Of a stretch of DNA of 64,000 nt, positions 22,602 through 34,602 are shown in pieces. The DNA is from Apodospora peruviana (Eukaryota; Ascomycota; Sordariomycetes; Sordariales; Lasiosphaeriaceae). The stretch spans positions 8,556,001 to 8,620,000 of the forward strand of contig JAUEDM010000001.1 of the NCBI GenBank assembly GCA_033439685.1, in the 5' to 3' direction. Numbering within the stretch: position 1 is the stretch's first letter; every line of letters starts with the position of its first letter. A model generated the notes under the pieces. It was not told the origin of the DNA. It ran no database searches and saw nothing but the letters and a program-made list of their open reading frames with translations. Position numbers and translations under genes: made by a program.

Positions 22602-23447
22602 TCACCGCCTGGCCCTTGGGCTCGATGTTCTGGACCCACTTTTCCCGGAGCGGTACATCAGATACCACACAAAGAGTGTAACAACAGCAAGTGGAAGTCC
22701 AATGCGGAGATAGAGAAAGAAGATATCTTGTCGAATGTGCCACCCATCTTCAGTCCACTCAACGATACCGCTCTGCAAGAAGTCCTAGGAACACAATGAC
22801 CATCAGCACGTATTTCCCGTACCATGGGTAAGAAGAGACCGAAAATTGACTCACGGCTGGGTAGGTAGCGGATAGGAAGCAAAATCCAATCTCGCTGCCG
22901 ACGGACATCGTGACAAGGCAACCAATACACCTTAATCTTTGCACTGCCTCATTGCCTCTTTCAACAACCATCGTAAATATCGACTTTCTATGACTTATGC
23001 CCAACAATTTAAGCTGCCCGATAGTATGCTGTGGCCGGTGATGTTGGCTGCATCGTCCCAGCCCCGTTGGGGGCTGGTGATCGACCACTCATGCCAGACC
23101 CATTTCACACCATTGGTGCCACTAAAACTCATTGAGAATACCAGCGTGTGGAGGAGAGGAACATGATGCAGCCTCCTTGTCAGGCAGAAAGTGTAATTTT
23201 CACTAGAATCGTAGTCCGAGGTGTCACTCGTGATGTTGCTGGTGTTCAAGTTCAAGCAACTTGGATCATCAGAACACAGCATTTCAAGTTCTCCGTCTCT
23301 TAACCATTCCGATACTCTCGTACGAGATGAGCTTGCGGTCCTCTTCAGAGTTACCTTCTCCTCACGTATAAATATCTCGACGGGCGCCGTCTTGTTAAGG
23401 GAAATTATCATTTGAAACTCATCTTCCCAACAATCATCATTATTCAC
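22602..23447 (-). CDS. Putative single-pass membrane protein, unknown family
   Basis: The 3' half is well supported: a canonical intron (GTGAGT...CCTAG, about 22857-22787) joins FCFLSATYPA to DFLQSGIVEWTEDGWHIRQD. It is followed by a hydrophobic helix, FFLYLRIGLPLAVVTLFVWY, and a short basic tail ending RARR at the stop at 22602. The 5' half starts MNNDDCWEDEFQMIISLNK and contains Asn-glycosylation sequons (NTS, NIT, NYT) and cysteines, as in an extracellular region. The link between halves near 22985-23000 passes a stop and needs an intron that I could not place with confidence. Inferred topology: outside N-terminus, one helix, short cytosolic tail. No family recognised. Confidence 0.45.
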
Positions 23448-23490
23448 ACTCCAGTCTTACAACTTTCAACCAGAAGGAACCACTTGCAAC

Positions 23491-23800
23491 AATGTCCTCC
23501 AAGAACACTGTTCCAGACACTTTCCCTAGCTACCATCTGAAGCGCGATACTCTCCAAGACTGGCTGCAAAAACTCTTCGTCGATTATACCATCAAGGTCG
23601 AGGTGCGTCGTGTATATAACCGACAGCCTGCCGGTGCCGTGTAGACAATATTGGCTGACAAACACTAAGACAGTATGGGATGGATATTCGTTCATGATCC
23701 CAAGAAAGTTGACCCAGGTATGTCTAAGTAGCAGTCTTGACTGTACGGTCAACGCCTGTGCAGAGAGGAAATTGTGGTCATATAAAGGTCAAGAAATCCG
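23491..23800 (+). CDS. Small hypothetical protein, uncertain
   Basis: An ATG near 23491 opens MSSKNTVPDTFPSYHLKRD and continues DTLQDWLQKLFVDYTIKVE to a possible donor GTGCGT. After the likely acceptor ACAG, a different frame reads WDGYSFMIPRKLTQ before a second donor GTATGT. The pieces look like one small fungal protein, but the splice phases do not agree, so the gene may be decayed. I do not recognise a function. Confidence 0.3.
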
Positions 23801-23922
23801 ACATAGACTAATTGTGTACCAAAGACAGAGAGGCGGAAAGTCGAGGATGAACTCTGCGAGAAACCGCCGACACCACCAAAGTCAAGTTAGTAGTGCGGTT
23901 AAGACCGTGGCGTCAACGGTTT

Positions 23923-23938
23923 GGGGGGGGGGGGGGGG
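23923..23938. repeat. Homopolymer G run (16 G)
   Basis: Sixteen consecutive G followed by more G-rich sequence (TTTGGGGTCGGGTTTGGG). This could form a G-quadruplex and is also error-prone in assembly. Confidence 0.9.
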
Positions 23939-24239
23939 TTTGGGGTCGGGTTTGGGTGACGTGGCGGACAGCAACAGGTCTCTAGGAAAAGTAAAAAGGG
24001 GGACAAGATCCGGCCACACCCACAAGTCTTTTTCTCTTGGTATTTCCAAACACTCTCTTCCATCGTTGTCCAATGTTGAGGCTCTGCGGTTGTTCAATTG
24101 GCCCAAAATGGCAAGCCTTTCTCACCGCCCTCCAAATTCGTGGGCGTGCAAGTGTGGCGATGCTAATGTGTTGGGAGCGGGGTGGGATGGAATTTTGCTA
24201 GCAAATAGTTCTACGTAGGATAATCGGGCGACGAATTGG

Positions 24240-25098
24240 CTTCTCTCGTTCTCTGGCAGGCAGTCCAATATGTCTGCGGTATGCGGGTGTGACATGCTGC
24301 ATCTTCGAAGGAAGACCTGAATCCGACGGAAGTCAGAGTTGACAAAGACAGGATGATCGGGTACAGCCCCAATTGATTACTACCCGATTAGATTCCCGTC
24401 GGCAGCAGCTACCTTACCTTCCAGGTTATTTCTTCACCGCCAAGTCAGCGTGACCACTGACAATGGAAGGCGGACCTATCCCGTACCTTCTGCGTGACCA
24501 GCGACCACATCCGCTCTTGCATGCCTGCGTTGTGTGGTGTGGAACCCGAAGCCGGGTGTTCCTGCCAACAAAATCTCTTCAGGCTTTGATTCTCGAAATC
24601 CCTCGCTTTTGCTCCGAGGTAGATTCATGGCTGCCCTGCGGGTTCCCTTTTGAATCAGGTTGACAGGCTGCACGTCATGAGCAACTGCACCCCACGACAC
24701 ACCTTCATTGGCCGGCTTTCGTCATCCCGGCACGCTCCTGGGACGAGGAAGGCTCCATCCTTCGTCGGTCGACAGGCCCTCGAGGCAACCCATTCTATTC
24801 AATGCCATAATTGCTTTTTTTTGGACTTGTGCTTCATTTGCTCCGACAGTCTCTGTGGCCTACCGATTTTCACCCTGATATCAGCCTTGTGTGAGCCCTG
24901 GCCTGAGTCAATCACATACGCCCTCGACGGTCCCGGTCAAAACTACGTGGGCGCCCCCGTGAGGTAAGATGGGGGTACAGACTATATACCCTCCTTGGAG
25001 CCGTTGGTTTCTCCAACCGGTGTATCACCCCACTCGTCGTCAACGAACATCCTCATTCAAACGCCCCAAGGTCCAGAACGGTCACCATTCAAAACAGT
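24240..25098. other. Intergenic, no gene recognised
   Basis: About 0.85 kb upstream of the CorA-like gene with no conserved coding text. Confidence 0.4.
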
Positions 25099-26864
25099 AT
25101 GGCGCCTGATCAGGAACCCGAAGTCGATATGTACAGTCGTTTTCTCCAAGCATGCAGGGAATCGCACGAATATCCATACACCCTTCTGAGGACACCACTT
25201 GGTCCACTCCCAGGATCGCTGCTGAAACGGTACCATAGCTCTTTGGCGCAAAACAGCTCCGATCTATGCAACGAGTCCAGGACTCGCATTCAGTTTTGGG
25301 ACCAGTGGCCTGGTGATCAGAGTATGTGGGAACTATCCACACTGACCTTCCATCTATTTATCAGAGAACACCATGGCCTGACGTCCAAAAAGCATGTCAC
25401 AGAACCGAAGTGAACAGCCAGGCCGATCTTTCCGAGCACGTAGAGCGGAAGGGAGAAGATCCCAGGTGTCGTCACCTGTGAGTTGCACCTGATTGTATAT
25501 CTCGCCGCTTCTCGTCCATTGGCTGAAAGAATCAATTGTTTGCAGCTTCATCGAATCCCGACACTCTCGGGCACCTCTAGACTGCAGTGTGGCTGCGCTC
25601 AAACTGATTTTAACATTCCACCAAGTCGACCCGTTCTTTCTGGACCACGTGTTTGCATTCGGCCGCCAGCAAGAGCCGCTGGACGCATGCTGGACGCACT
25701 TCAAAGACCACAACACACTTGACCGTCATGATAACCATCCGTCTCTTGCACCATTGGGCCGGTCTGGTCGTGAAGTTAGACACTCCTTCCTGCTGCGATT
25801 AGTAGAACGGACGCAGCCTGGTGGTGACTCTCTCTGGCATTGGCCAATCCGTCAAGTGGCTGCTTACCATTCGTTTGACCTGTCGAATGGAAGGTCTATC
25901 TGGATTACAGTCAAGGGCAACGGTGTGATGCGAGAAAGGATCATGCAAGACACCATGGATCTGCCGGTTTTCCGGCGCTCTATGACAGACGAAAGCATCG
26001 TCGCTTGCTTTAACGCAAGCCTTGCTACTCATCTCATCTACTTCCAATGGTGTGGGGAGAACTGGCGATGGTTCATTCGCGACATCGAGGAGGAGATTCG
26101 GGAGAAATGCACTTTGCTTCGGACGGCTGCAATTGATCGAGAGCCGTATTTCGCTCGTCTGCCTCGGAGAACTGATAGCGCGAGCTCTTTTGTTGATATC
26201 GAAGCCCCACCTGACCGAACCGATGATGGTTCGATTGATGCAGAGAAAAGCATGCCGGATGATGCTTTTGTTCTGGGATTCTTCAGCTACAAAGACCTCC
26301 AGACACTCCACAGCATGGGAAGAACTCTCGAAGAGGCACGACTCGTTGTCGAGCTGAATCACTCCACCTTGAAGAAAGTTTGCCGATATTATCAACACAT
26401 TGTGCAGAGTCACTCGGACGCAGGTGATATTCCTGAAGATGCGAAGCAGGGCTTCAGAGACTCGATATCCCGGTTCATACCGAAAGTGGAATCAATCATG
26501 GAAGATTTGGAAATAAATCTGGCGCAGTTGACGTCACTTCTCAGGAAGCTCGACGCGGACAAAACTTTGGTACGTTGCTTCCATCACCGGCGGAAAACTG
26601 TGGTTGAAGAACCTTTGCCATCTGACCATTTTACTATAGCTTGAGTGCATTCTGCAATTCCGCAGCTCGCAGGGGAGTCGCGTATTTGAAGAACTCGCGC
26701 ACGAGAACTCCATAGCCATGCAAGTTACCTCTGAAGCGACCAAACTAGCAACTCATTCGACCCATGTCATCAGTTTCATTGCGTTTTGTCTAGATATTAT
26801 ACACAAGGCGTACCAGAATAGAATATTACAATGCAGAGCTAGTTCAACCACCCAATTGGCGTAA
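25099..26864 (+). CDS. CorA-like transporter-domain protein, truncated before the membrane part
   Basis: Fungal CorA-like family; members carry a large cytosolic domain and two C-terminal helices. Start ATG 25099 (MAPDQEPEVDMYSRFLQACR). Exon pieces: 25099 to about 25324, about 25368-25479, 25549-26569 and 26640-26864. The intron ending at TTTGCAG (25548) restores HLFIESRHSRAPLDC, and family phrases follow: LTFHQVDPFFLDHVFAFGRQ, APLGRSGREVRHSF, AAYHSFDLSNGRSIWITVKG, ATHLIYFQWCGENWRWF. The last intron has a GTACGT donor and joins in phase to LECILQFRSSQGSRVFEE. The protein then ends within 60 residues, with only VISFIAFCLDII as a weak hydrophobic stretch, so the two membrane helices and ion-selectivity loop are absent. 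The first exon junction (about 25324) is out of phase for every acceptor I tried. It is either a shortened soluble paralogue or a decaying gene. Confidence 0.75.
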
Positions 26865-29800
26865 AACAGGAGCTGCTGCATACGGATGGAATGTCAAAAG
26901 GTGTCAGCAGGACATGATAGCAGGATGTATGTCGGGTATCTGCGTTATCTAGATGAAGATGACTGCCCGGAAGTATGCTTTGCAGCGAGAGCCTCCTGCC
27001 AGTTCACGATGACCATCCGTGAGGCGAGATATGAGTTGGATCTTCCTTGCCGGACGGCCCGAGCCTAATAGTGAGCACTGCCTCGGTGACGTGTACTTTT
27101 CTATCGAGAGAGCAGACAATCTGCTTGTGGGGTTGTTACCAAGATAGACAGCCATGATTTCAACAGGAGGAGTGAATTCGGGAGTCTCAATACACCCAAT
27201 ATCAACAAAGCAACGCAGCAGACCGCCCAGCAGTAAACGCCCTTGTACGTGCCACAATTACCTGAACCACGCTCTAAGTAATAGTGTGAAATAGGGACAG
27301 TCTTTTAAACCGTCGGCGGTGGTGAAGAGACAACGGAGGAGCGTCTCCAGCAAACACAACCCGGGCTGTACATTTCACGACATCCAATATTCTCGCTCAC
27401 TCGTTCCATTCTGCAGACATCGGTCAACCCAAAGTCAGCTTCCCACATGTGCTTCCGGCCAGCTAGATTGCAATCAAGTCACACCCAGTCCATATGACCG
27501 GGCGTATGAGGCTCAGGTTTTGAAGCTCGGTGGCCAAGATCGTGGTAATTCCCGGTTGTGGTATGTTGAATAGCGAATGAGCGACAGGTTAGAGGAGTAT
27601 GTTCTGTCTTGATCGTCCCATATCCATTTCCGATGTCCAACGTCTTCATCCCCACACCTCCTTTTTCTCCCCTTATGAGACGTACCCTCCCTTGGCATGT
27701 CCAAACACGATGATATTCTAGTTTTACCACAAGCTCACCGAAAGTCAGCAGTCACATTACCATGTACCTCCTTGCCCGGCTAACTTGCCCGCGATCTTAG
27801 ATGCGGGTTTGCACACACCAACCACGATGATTGAAGTTATCCCATCTTCACACACCGGGTTAACCGCATGCTGAGCCCACGAGTCGTCGACCATACGTTC
27901 ATCCGTTATCCGCAGTTTACCGGCATATGTTGGCATTAAATCTCACGCACTTTGTTCATGGTCTAATCCGCACGATCATCAGCTCCCCTCAAGACGCCTT
28001 GTGTACAAGTACACAGCCTTGAACGGAAACGTACAGCTTAATCTAATGCAGTCATCACCACACCACTGTGGAAGATCGACAATATCTACTGCAAGCATGC
28101 CCACTATGAACAATATGGCAAACCGCATGACCGTTCGTGAAGCCAACGGACCGATTACCAGTCCGTGGTGGCCGCAATGGAGGCTTGGGCTGGTCGTCTG
28201 ACCAAAGTTCAGTTCCCGAGTCACAACAATGTTCACTCAATACTGGAGTACCGAGTAAGGAAGGTACATCCAGGCCGCCTAGACCGCGCCGGCTCTCGTC
28301 AACAAGACCGCTCAAACCTCGGGCGTACAATACTGATGCCATCTCCGTCAACACTTACGCCTATCTAACCTGAGCCCGCACACTGGGTGCCCACACCGAG
28401 TCCGGCCGTGGAACGTCCGCCGGCCGGCGTCCCATTTGCCTTCCAGTAAACTTGCAGCCTGTATATCTCGAATGTTCCTTGGCCAGCGACAACGTACATG
28501 ACTGCTTCCAGATACACACGCAAGTCGGGCAACATATCCTCCCTCCTGACCTTGTTTTGTACTCCGTGTTGACATACTGCGCCACATGCTGATGTCAATT
28601 CCGGGCTGGAGGCGCAGAAAAGTACGTCCAGAAATCAACGACACTCACTCACTTTCTCGGTGAGAGAAGGTCATCGGTCATCCAGATAGATGGATGCCAT
28701 CATGCGAGTGGTGGGCTGTCGACTTGATGGGCCGACCAAAAGCGAGCATGGCACTGCCGCTTGCCTGTCAAATGATCATGCTTCCAGGTTCAGATAATGA
28801 GTGATGACGGAGTCGAGTTTGCCCGATACATGGAAAGAAGAAGCGAGTCCGGATGACTCGATGTCCTGCATGATAAGTGAGAAGGAAGGAGCAAGGTCAA
28901 TCCGGTAACCTTGCGCCTTCCGCGACCTCTCCAGACTACATGGATCCATCGCATGTTTGCGCTTTGAGATCGTTATGAGATATGGATCCCATTGTCAGCT
29001 ATGTTGCCCTGCTTCGGTGGGTCCTGGTAAACCTCGACAAGGTAGACAGACATCTGAAGTCGCCAAATCCAAAATCTGAATGACTGTTGGTACCTAGCTA
29101 GATATATTCATGGATCCATCCGAGTCTTGTTGGTCCTGCCTACCTTAGGTGCCTACCTGGTATCTATCACCTGGTAACGCACTCCGAGTCGGCGCCAAAC
29201 GATCTGGCAATAACGGAAGGCAGGGGCAGGCAGGACCAAGTGCACACCCGGGCCTTATCGTTCAAGAGCCATGACTTCATTCGTGGTGGGGGATTGCAGA
29301 AAGAGCGTTGCACATTCGGGCGCGATCTTGTCTGGATGGGTCTGGCTGATAATGCCTCTTCTCAATATATATCTTGGAAGTCTCGTATCACAAAGCGTGT
29401 CGTCATCTCATAGAAATACCTGAGTGGACTGGGAAGGATTGGCCAATGTGACAGAGTTGCGATCCGGGCAAGTGCGATGAAGTTGCATTGTGAACAAGAT
29501 GCGGGCTGCGGAAGGTTCAGGCTAGGGCGATTTGTTCCGGACCGGTCCTTCCTGCTTGTCTCGTAATGAGTGCTGAACCGAGTCATTCGACTCTTGCGAT
29601 AGGCGAGTAAGATACCTCGCAGCATCCCATCGGATGGATGGTGGCCCGGCATGGAAGGTTGGCATCGCTCCGACACTGTTACCTGATGAGCATTCCCCGA
29701 GAACCAACCCACGAAAAACAAAAAAAAAAAAAAAAAAAAACAAGACACAAAAAGGAGGAGAATTAAGATTTGACCTTTTCGGCCCGACGCTATCTTATAG

Positions 29801-30214
29801 ACGCAGAGTTATGTACTTTTTCGCAAGACAAAAGACTCCCGCCGATTCGCTGTGGTCAATACCCCCTGGCCGCATTCTATGTTGTTGTTACCAGACCCGC
29901 CGTCACCCAAGATGCAGAGAACCCGTTTATAAGCAAAACCACAGAACAGAACAGATAGAAAATGGAAACAGAAATTGGTACACGAACCCAGCAGCAGCAG
30001 TCATAGCGATTTGATGGGCTTTGGGAGTGCGAGCGAGCTGAGAACAGATTGATGATGTGGGAAAGAGCTGGGATGTGTGGCGTCTTCGTTTGGATGATGC
30101 GTTTTGTACAATCCAACTTGGATAGGTTGTGTGTGTGTTGCGACACCGCGCAGCACGCGTGTGTAGATTTGTGTGGTGGATGTCGTCGTCCGTAAGGTCT
30201 TCCATGTCGAGGTC
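26865..30214. other. Long gene-poor stretch
   Basis: About 3.3 kb in which I find no conserved protein, RNA gene or repeat family. A 21-base A run lies at 29720-29740. The last 200 bases are the 3' flank of TIM17. Confidence 0.4.
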
Positions 30215-31148
30215 TTAGGCAAGAGCCTGCTCGTTTGATGGAGGCGGCGGTGGTACCTAAATTGCCATGTAGCGGAGGGTCAGCAATCGTATCTGACGTG
30301 GCCGCAGAACGACGGCCAGAAGTAATGTCAGAACGTACGTCAAGCTTGGTCGAGCCGGCCATCATCCTCTGGAACCCGATACCGACACCCTCGATGACGG
30401 CGAGTAGGACCGCGCAGGCGATGGCGCCGTTTCTCGCCGCCTTGTAGCCTCCTCTGATCGCTAACGAACCGCCGGTAAGGAAACCTGCCCCTATCGAATT
30501 CCACGGATCCTCCTTCTTGCGCACTCCCTTTATCGCGCAGTCGTATGTGCTGAAAAGTCCACCCCCTAGAGTTTTCGTGAGTAAATTGGGCCGCAAAGGT
30601 CGCAAGTTGGACGGCGGTCGGTGCCAAGATATGGCAACTACTTACAGACGCCGAAGTTACCACTGCAAGACGGACAGGTTAGCATTCCCGTGTGCGCGCA
30701 CTTGAAGGGACCCAGGAACATCTCTTACCCAAGTACTGGTGCCCTAGCCTTTATCCTGCAGACAGAAACCAGCCGCTGTTAGCCCCCATAGAACACGAAA
30801 CAGATGCGCTTGGAGCGTGGAGATTCGTACGCTGTGATAGCACCCAGCCGCCTCTCGCCGTACGGGCTGTTTCTGTAGCCTTTTATACCGTGCCAAAGTG
30901 TTCCACCGATTGCCTACGATTGCGCAAGAAGTGTCAGAGGTCGTGTGACGCCGGGAGATAAAGGAGCTCGTTCCCGGTACCGAGGAGAATGGAGAGGGAA
31001 CTTACGCCCATAGCTGTGGTTGCAAAAGGTCGGGTTAGCGGCTGCATTCTACGGGCAGAAGAAAGAGGGATGGAAACATACAAAAAGCACCGCCAAAATC
31101 CGACAGGATAACCCACGGGCATGGGTCACGAGTATGATCGAGAGACAT
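30215..31148 (-). CDS. TIM17: Mitochondrial inner membrane translocase subunit Tim17
   Basis: Core subunit of the TIM23 presequence translocase, which moves matrix and inner-membrane precursors across the mitochondrial inner membrane. Seven exons: 31148-31082, 31013-31006 (8 nt), 30913-30831, 30755-30729 (27 nt), 30662-30646 (17 nt), 30565-30339 and 30256-30215, giving 156 residues, the normal length. The joined protein contains the family hallmarks: DHTRDPCPWVILSDFGGAF near the N-terminus, GTLWHGIKGYRNSPYGERR, IKARAPVLGGNFGVWGGLFS, CAIKGVRKKEDPWNSIGAGF, ALLAVIEGVG-type GxxxG helices and GFQRMMAGSTKL. It ends in a Pro-rich tail (VPPPPPSNEQALA). All junctions are GT-AG and in phase. The 10-bp repeat array in the 5' flank (31191-31220) lies just beyond the start. 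Confidence 0.95.
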
Positions 31149-31187
31149 TGTGGTGGTTTATTACGGGATACGTGCCGAGCTACTGTC

Positions 31188-31300
31188 GTCGTGATCCGTC
31201 GTGATCCGTCGTGATCCGTCGCTTCCGATGGTAGTCTGTGGTGATCCGTGGCGGTTCGTGGTGGTCAGTCGTCGTCGTCCGTCGTGGTCGTCGTCGTCAG
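31188..31300. repeat. 10-bp tandem repeat and GTC-rich array upstream of TIM17
   Basis: The unit GTGATCCGTC occurs three times in tandem at 31191-31220, with a variant (GTGATCCGTG) at about 31241-31250, then GTC/GTG-rich triplet sequence to about 31300. It sits 40-150 bases upstream of the TIM17 start codon, in its promoter or 5' leader. Confidence 0.8.
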
Positions 31301-31766
31301 AGCGATTGCATGTAAAAAAAAGATTTCTGGAAAGTGACGCGAACATTCAATCTGGAGAACTGGTCTGTGCTCCTGGTCCGTGCGGTACATAATCCCTGTT
31401 GAGTCCCACTTTTTCGGGATGAGTTGTGAAAGGACGGCCGGGCCGGCCCTGGGGGGTCGGCTTTTTCACGACAACAAAACATGTCGAGATGGAGGCTGGC
31501 CCAAAAGAACATGGCCAAAAACAAATTAAAAACGAATTTCTTGCCATCGTATTGACCGAGAAGAGTTGCAGCTCAACCAACAAGAATCTCGCCGCCACAG
31601 TCTTCTCAAGCACCGACCTTACTGAAGGTCAGCTGGCAGCCGCTGGTCGCCAGCTGGTCAGGGGAACAGGCAAACCTCCATCCGCAAGTTCGTCCTTCAT
31701 TGAACTTCCGCTACTGAGACCATCATGATTTACCAGCATAATTCAAAGGTAAACATTCAACTATAC
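31301..31766. other. Intergenic between divergent-ended genes
   Basis: About 460 bases: promoter side of TIM17 and 3' flank of the C2H2 gene. No supported gene. Confidence 0.4.
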
Positions 31767-34015
31767 TCAATAATCTTCATAGCAGTCATTAACATCACTG
31801 GCAAGATTCGGAATCTGCGTTTCCTTCCCCTTGCCCGCCGCATCAGACATCTCAGCTGCATCATCCCCCCAAGAAGGCTGGAAGTCCACATTACTCCTTG
31901 ACCCATACCCAGAATCGGAGAAGATGGTCTGGTTGTTGAAGTTTGTTATGGCAGTCTCTGCCGCCCAGGACGACACTTGTGTGGAACTGAATCTCGCCAG
32001 CTCCTCGTCCATCGATGGCGGTTCGCCGTACGCCGAAAAGTCGATCAGTGCCGAGAAGTCCAGTTGAGTAGTACTGGTTGCATGGTGAGTAGAGACGGTG
32101 GCGCTCTCCAGGTTCGGAATGATGCCGAACGATGGCGGCGGAAATGCCAAAGAGCCTAACGACGACTCCCGCGGCTCTCCCCTGGGCATACCGGTGATGG
32201 CTGTAGGGGCGGCGGGACGATAGGAGCGGAACAGTTCCGACTGGGAGTTGCGCACGATATCGACAAGTTGACTTCTCAACTGGTTTTCGAGCGGTGTGGT
32301 AAATCCCGAGACAGCTTCCTCCAGCCGGCGTCGGACGAGCTGAGGCAGTTCGCGGTGAAGATACTGTTCGTACCGTTGGAACTCGTCAGCAAATTGAACA
32401 GGCGCGTCGTCATAGTCTTGTTACGTGTTAGCTGCGATCTTTGACTCTGAAGGTTGTCTTCGACTGGAAGATGACGTGTAAGGGCAAGTTTACTCACAGG
32501 GGCTCGGGATGGCATCGTCGTCATCATTGTCATCATCGACGGACGGAAAGAGAATTCGGTACATGTCTCTCCACTTCTCTTCCTCGGAAGCGAACTTCTT
32601 CCGTTTCCGCAGGGCCTTCTCTTGTTCCAGGGTCAGCTCTTCCGGCTGCAATCCCATAGTCTTTACCTCGCATCTCTCTGGCAACCGATAATGTTCCTCC
32701 AACGCCGTGTTCGTCTCAAAGGTCTCACCACAACGAACGCAGCGGATGGCTTTGGAGTGCCGCCGGTACACGTGTTCCCTGGGAAGTCTTGTTAGTCCAC
32801 GTGAAGGAGAGAGGCCAACCATGTTGGGGTTGCATACTTCACCCGGTGGACAGATGCCCAACCTGGTCCCGCACACGATCGGTACTGCCGGTGATGTTCG
32901 GGATTGTTTCGGAAGTAAGGACATGCCAACTTCCTGGGAGTCGTGCTCGGCGACGGGGACTGTATTCTCTGCAGCTTTATCGGTCCGTCATCTTGGTCTC
33001 TGCTGGAGCCGTCTTCACCGTCCTGGTCCCGTGAGCGTTTTCGCGCCCCATTGCCTGTCGCCGGTTCCTGGCCGTCGCCCCGTGGAGCCCCGTCAGAAGG
33101 GCCGCCGTTGTTGGTTGAGGATCCTTGGCTTCCTGCCCGACTTCTGACCACGAAGTCTTCCATATTCATCAAGGAATGGAACTCTGACATCAAGTTCTCA
33201 ACCAAACGAGCTTGATACTGGGTCAGAATGGTGGCAGTGGCAGACCCTGTGGATTCAATGGCTCTCGACATTGTCGACAGCGACCAGGTCCGACTGGTCT
33301 GTTCGCTGGAACTTGCGTAACTGCTGTCGGCGATGTCGCTGTCGTCCTCAGTGGGGCTGTCATCATGTGTCACTGGGCAGGATGGCAACTCCTCGGTATT
33401 CTGCAATTCCCGATAATCAGTGGTCCCGGTGGATTCGATCGATAAAGGTTGGGGACTGCTAGGTAGGCCCTCGACACATGAATATGTCCGACTGCGTTGT
33501 TGTTGGGAGCCAGCTGAGGTTGGAGGTTCCAATCCAGTCGCCCCCTGAGTTCCCTTGCCCGTGCCCATGCTGCTTGATCTTCGCAGCTTTAAGACGCCCA
33601 GGGCTTTGCGGACCTTCCAGCCGGTAATACTAGTTTCCTTGGGGTTGCAAGCTTCTCGGGGGCGGTCATCATCTGGATTCTCCACGTTTGCAACCCGTGC
33701 ATTCGTAAAGACGGCCCTGGCCATCGAGTGCGCTTGGCGTGATACTCGATGAAATGGACGCGAAAAACTCGCCAGTCTGGAAGAACCGCGTGGTGGCCCA
33801 TGAAGCTGGCTTGTCCGTTCCCCGGACGGTACAGTAGGGTGCTTCAAACTCGACAGCCCTGATGGTCTTCTTGAAGACTGTGCGCTTCCATATCCAGAAT
33901 CGTAGCTAATTGACGAGCCATGTCTAGTATGGAAATTTTCACACGAATGAACAGAGTCTCGCTCCCACGGCTCAATCTCCGTGTTAATATGAGGAGGTCC
34001 TAAAATGGACGACAT
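31767..34015 (-). CDS. Fungal C2H2-type zinc-finger protein
   Basis: Member of a common mould family with a long disordered N-terminus, a finger pair and a conserved C-terminal block; cellular role unknown, probably nuclear. Three exons: 34015-32838, 32778-32498, 32416-31767, about 702 residues, all GT-AG and in phase. The first 390 residues are Ser/Pro/Thr-rich (SISYDSGYGSAQSSRRPSG) with an acidic KRSRDQDGEDGSSRDQDD tract. Across the first intron the text reads RKLACPYFRNNPEHHRQYRS, CAGPGWASVHRVKEHVYRRH, then IRCVRCGETFETNTALEEHY, the family's degenerate finger pair. EEEKWRDMYRILFPSV and, after intron 2, FQRYEQYLHRELPQLVRRRL follow, also family-specific. An open frame extends further 5' to a GTG at 34111, but ATG 34015 (MSSILGPPHINTE) is the first good start. 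Confidence 0.9.
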
Positions 34016-34602
34016 CGAAACTGAATCAAGGTCAGTGCTGGAAAGTCGTGGATGGCGTTTGTGGAGAATGTGTGAGACTATCGCCTGTTCGGCCGTGAAA
34101 CTGGCGATCACGGAAGCCAGTTATTTGGTAGATGGTATGGATCGAAAAACAGTGAGAGAACCTCAAAACATAAGACAGAATATTGTCGGCGCGATAATTG
34201 AAGACATTGCCATGGCAGCCTTATCGCGTCTCGTTTATTACCGACGATTCGTAATGCGCCTTTGCGCAAAAAGTTGGCAGAAATCACGGGACCCCTCAGG
34301 CAGCAACCTGTCGGTCCTTGCTCCATCATCAACAGCCGATAGCCTGCGCCTCTCTGGCTGTCTGGCTGAGCCTTTGAAGCGTCCAATCACGATCCGGCAT
34401 CATGATCCGGCGTGACGGTCACAATGAGAATCCCAGACCTTTTCAGCGCAGCCAACCTGTCTTGATATGTTTACTATAAAATTTGCACTCTGGGGCGGTA
34501 GATGGTTATCACCCGGGCTTGGATAGACGTCGTCGTCATTAATCATTTATTGACGACGCAAGCGAGGAGAGTTCTGTACAATGCATATCACGAGAGAAGT
34601 TA
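34016..34602. other. Intergenic spacer with left copy of a direct repeat
   Basis: No gene. From 34381 to about 34590 lies a segment that recurs, diverged, at 36447 to about 36690 (see repeat entries). Confidence 0.45.
34381..34590 (+). repeat. Diverged direct repeat, left copy
   Basis: Shares GTCCAATCACGATCCGGC exactly with 36447-36464. After an indel-rich middle it also shares CTTGGATAGA at 34518 with 36599, then a CATTAATCATTTATTGACGACG-type end and a TACA(A/G)TG. The two copies are colinear, with offsets of 2066 and 2081 bases. Confidence 0.65.

Noticed and set aside
27000..29870. Several frames of 60-130 residues considered as possible genes.
   Set aside because: No conserved text, no consistent splice partners and start/stop positions appear random.
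32707..33147. Plus-strand frames opposite the C2H2 gene.
   Set aside because: Antisense shadows of GC-rich, Ser/Pro-rich coding sequence.
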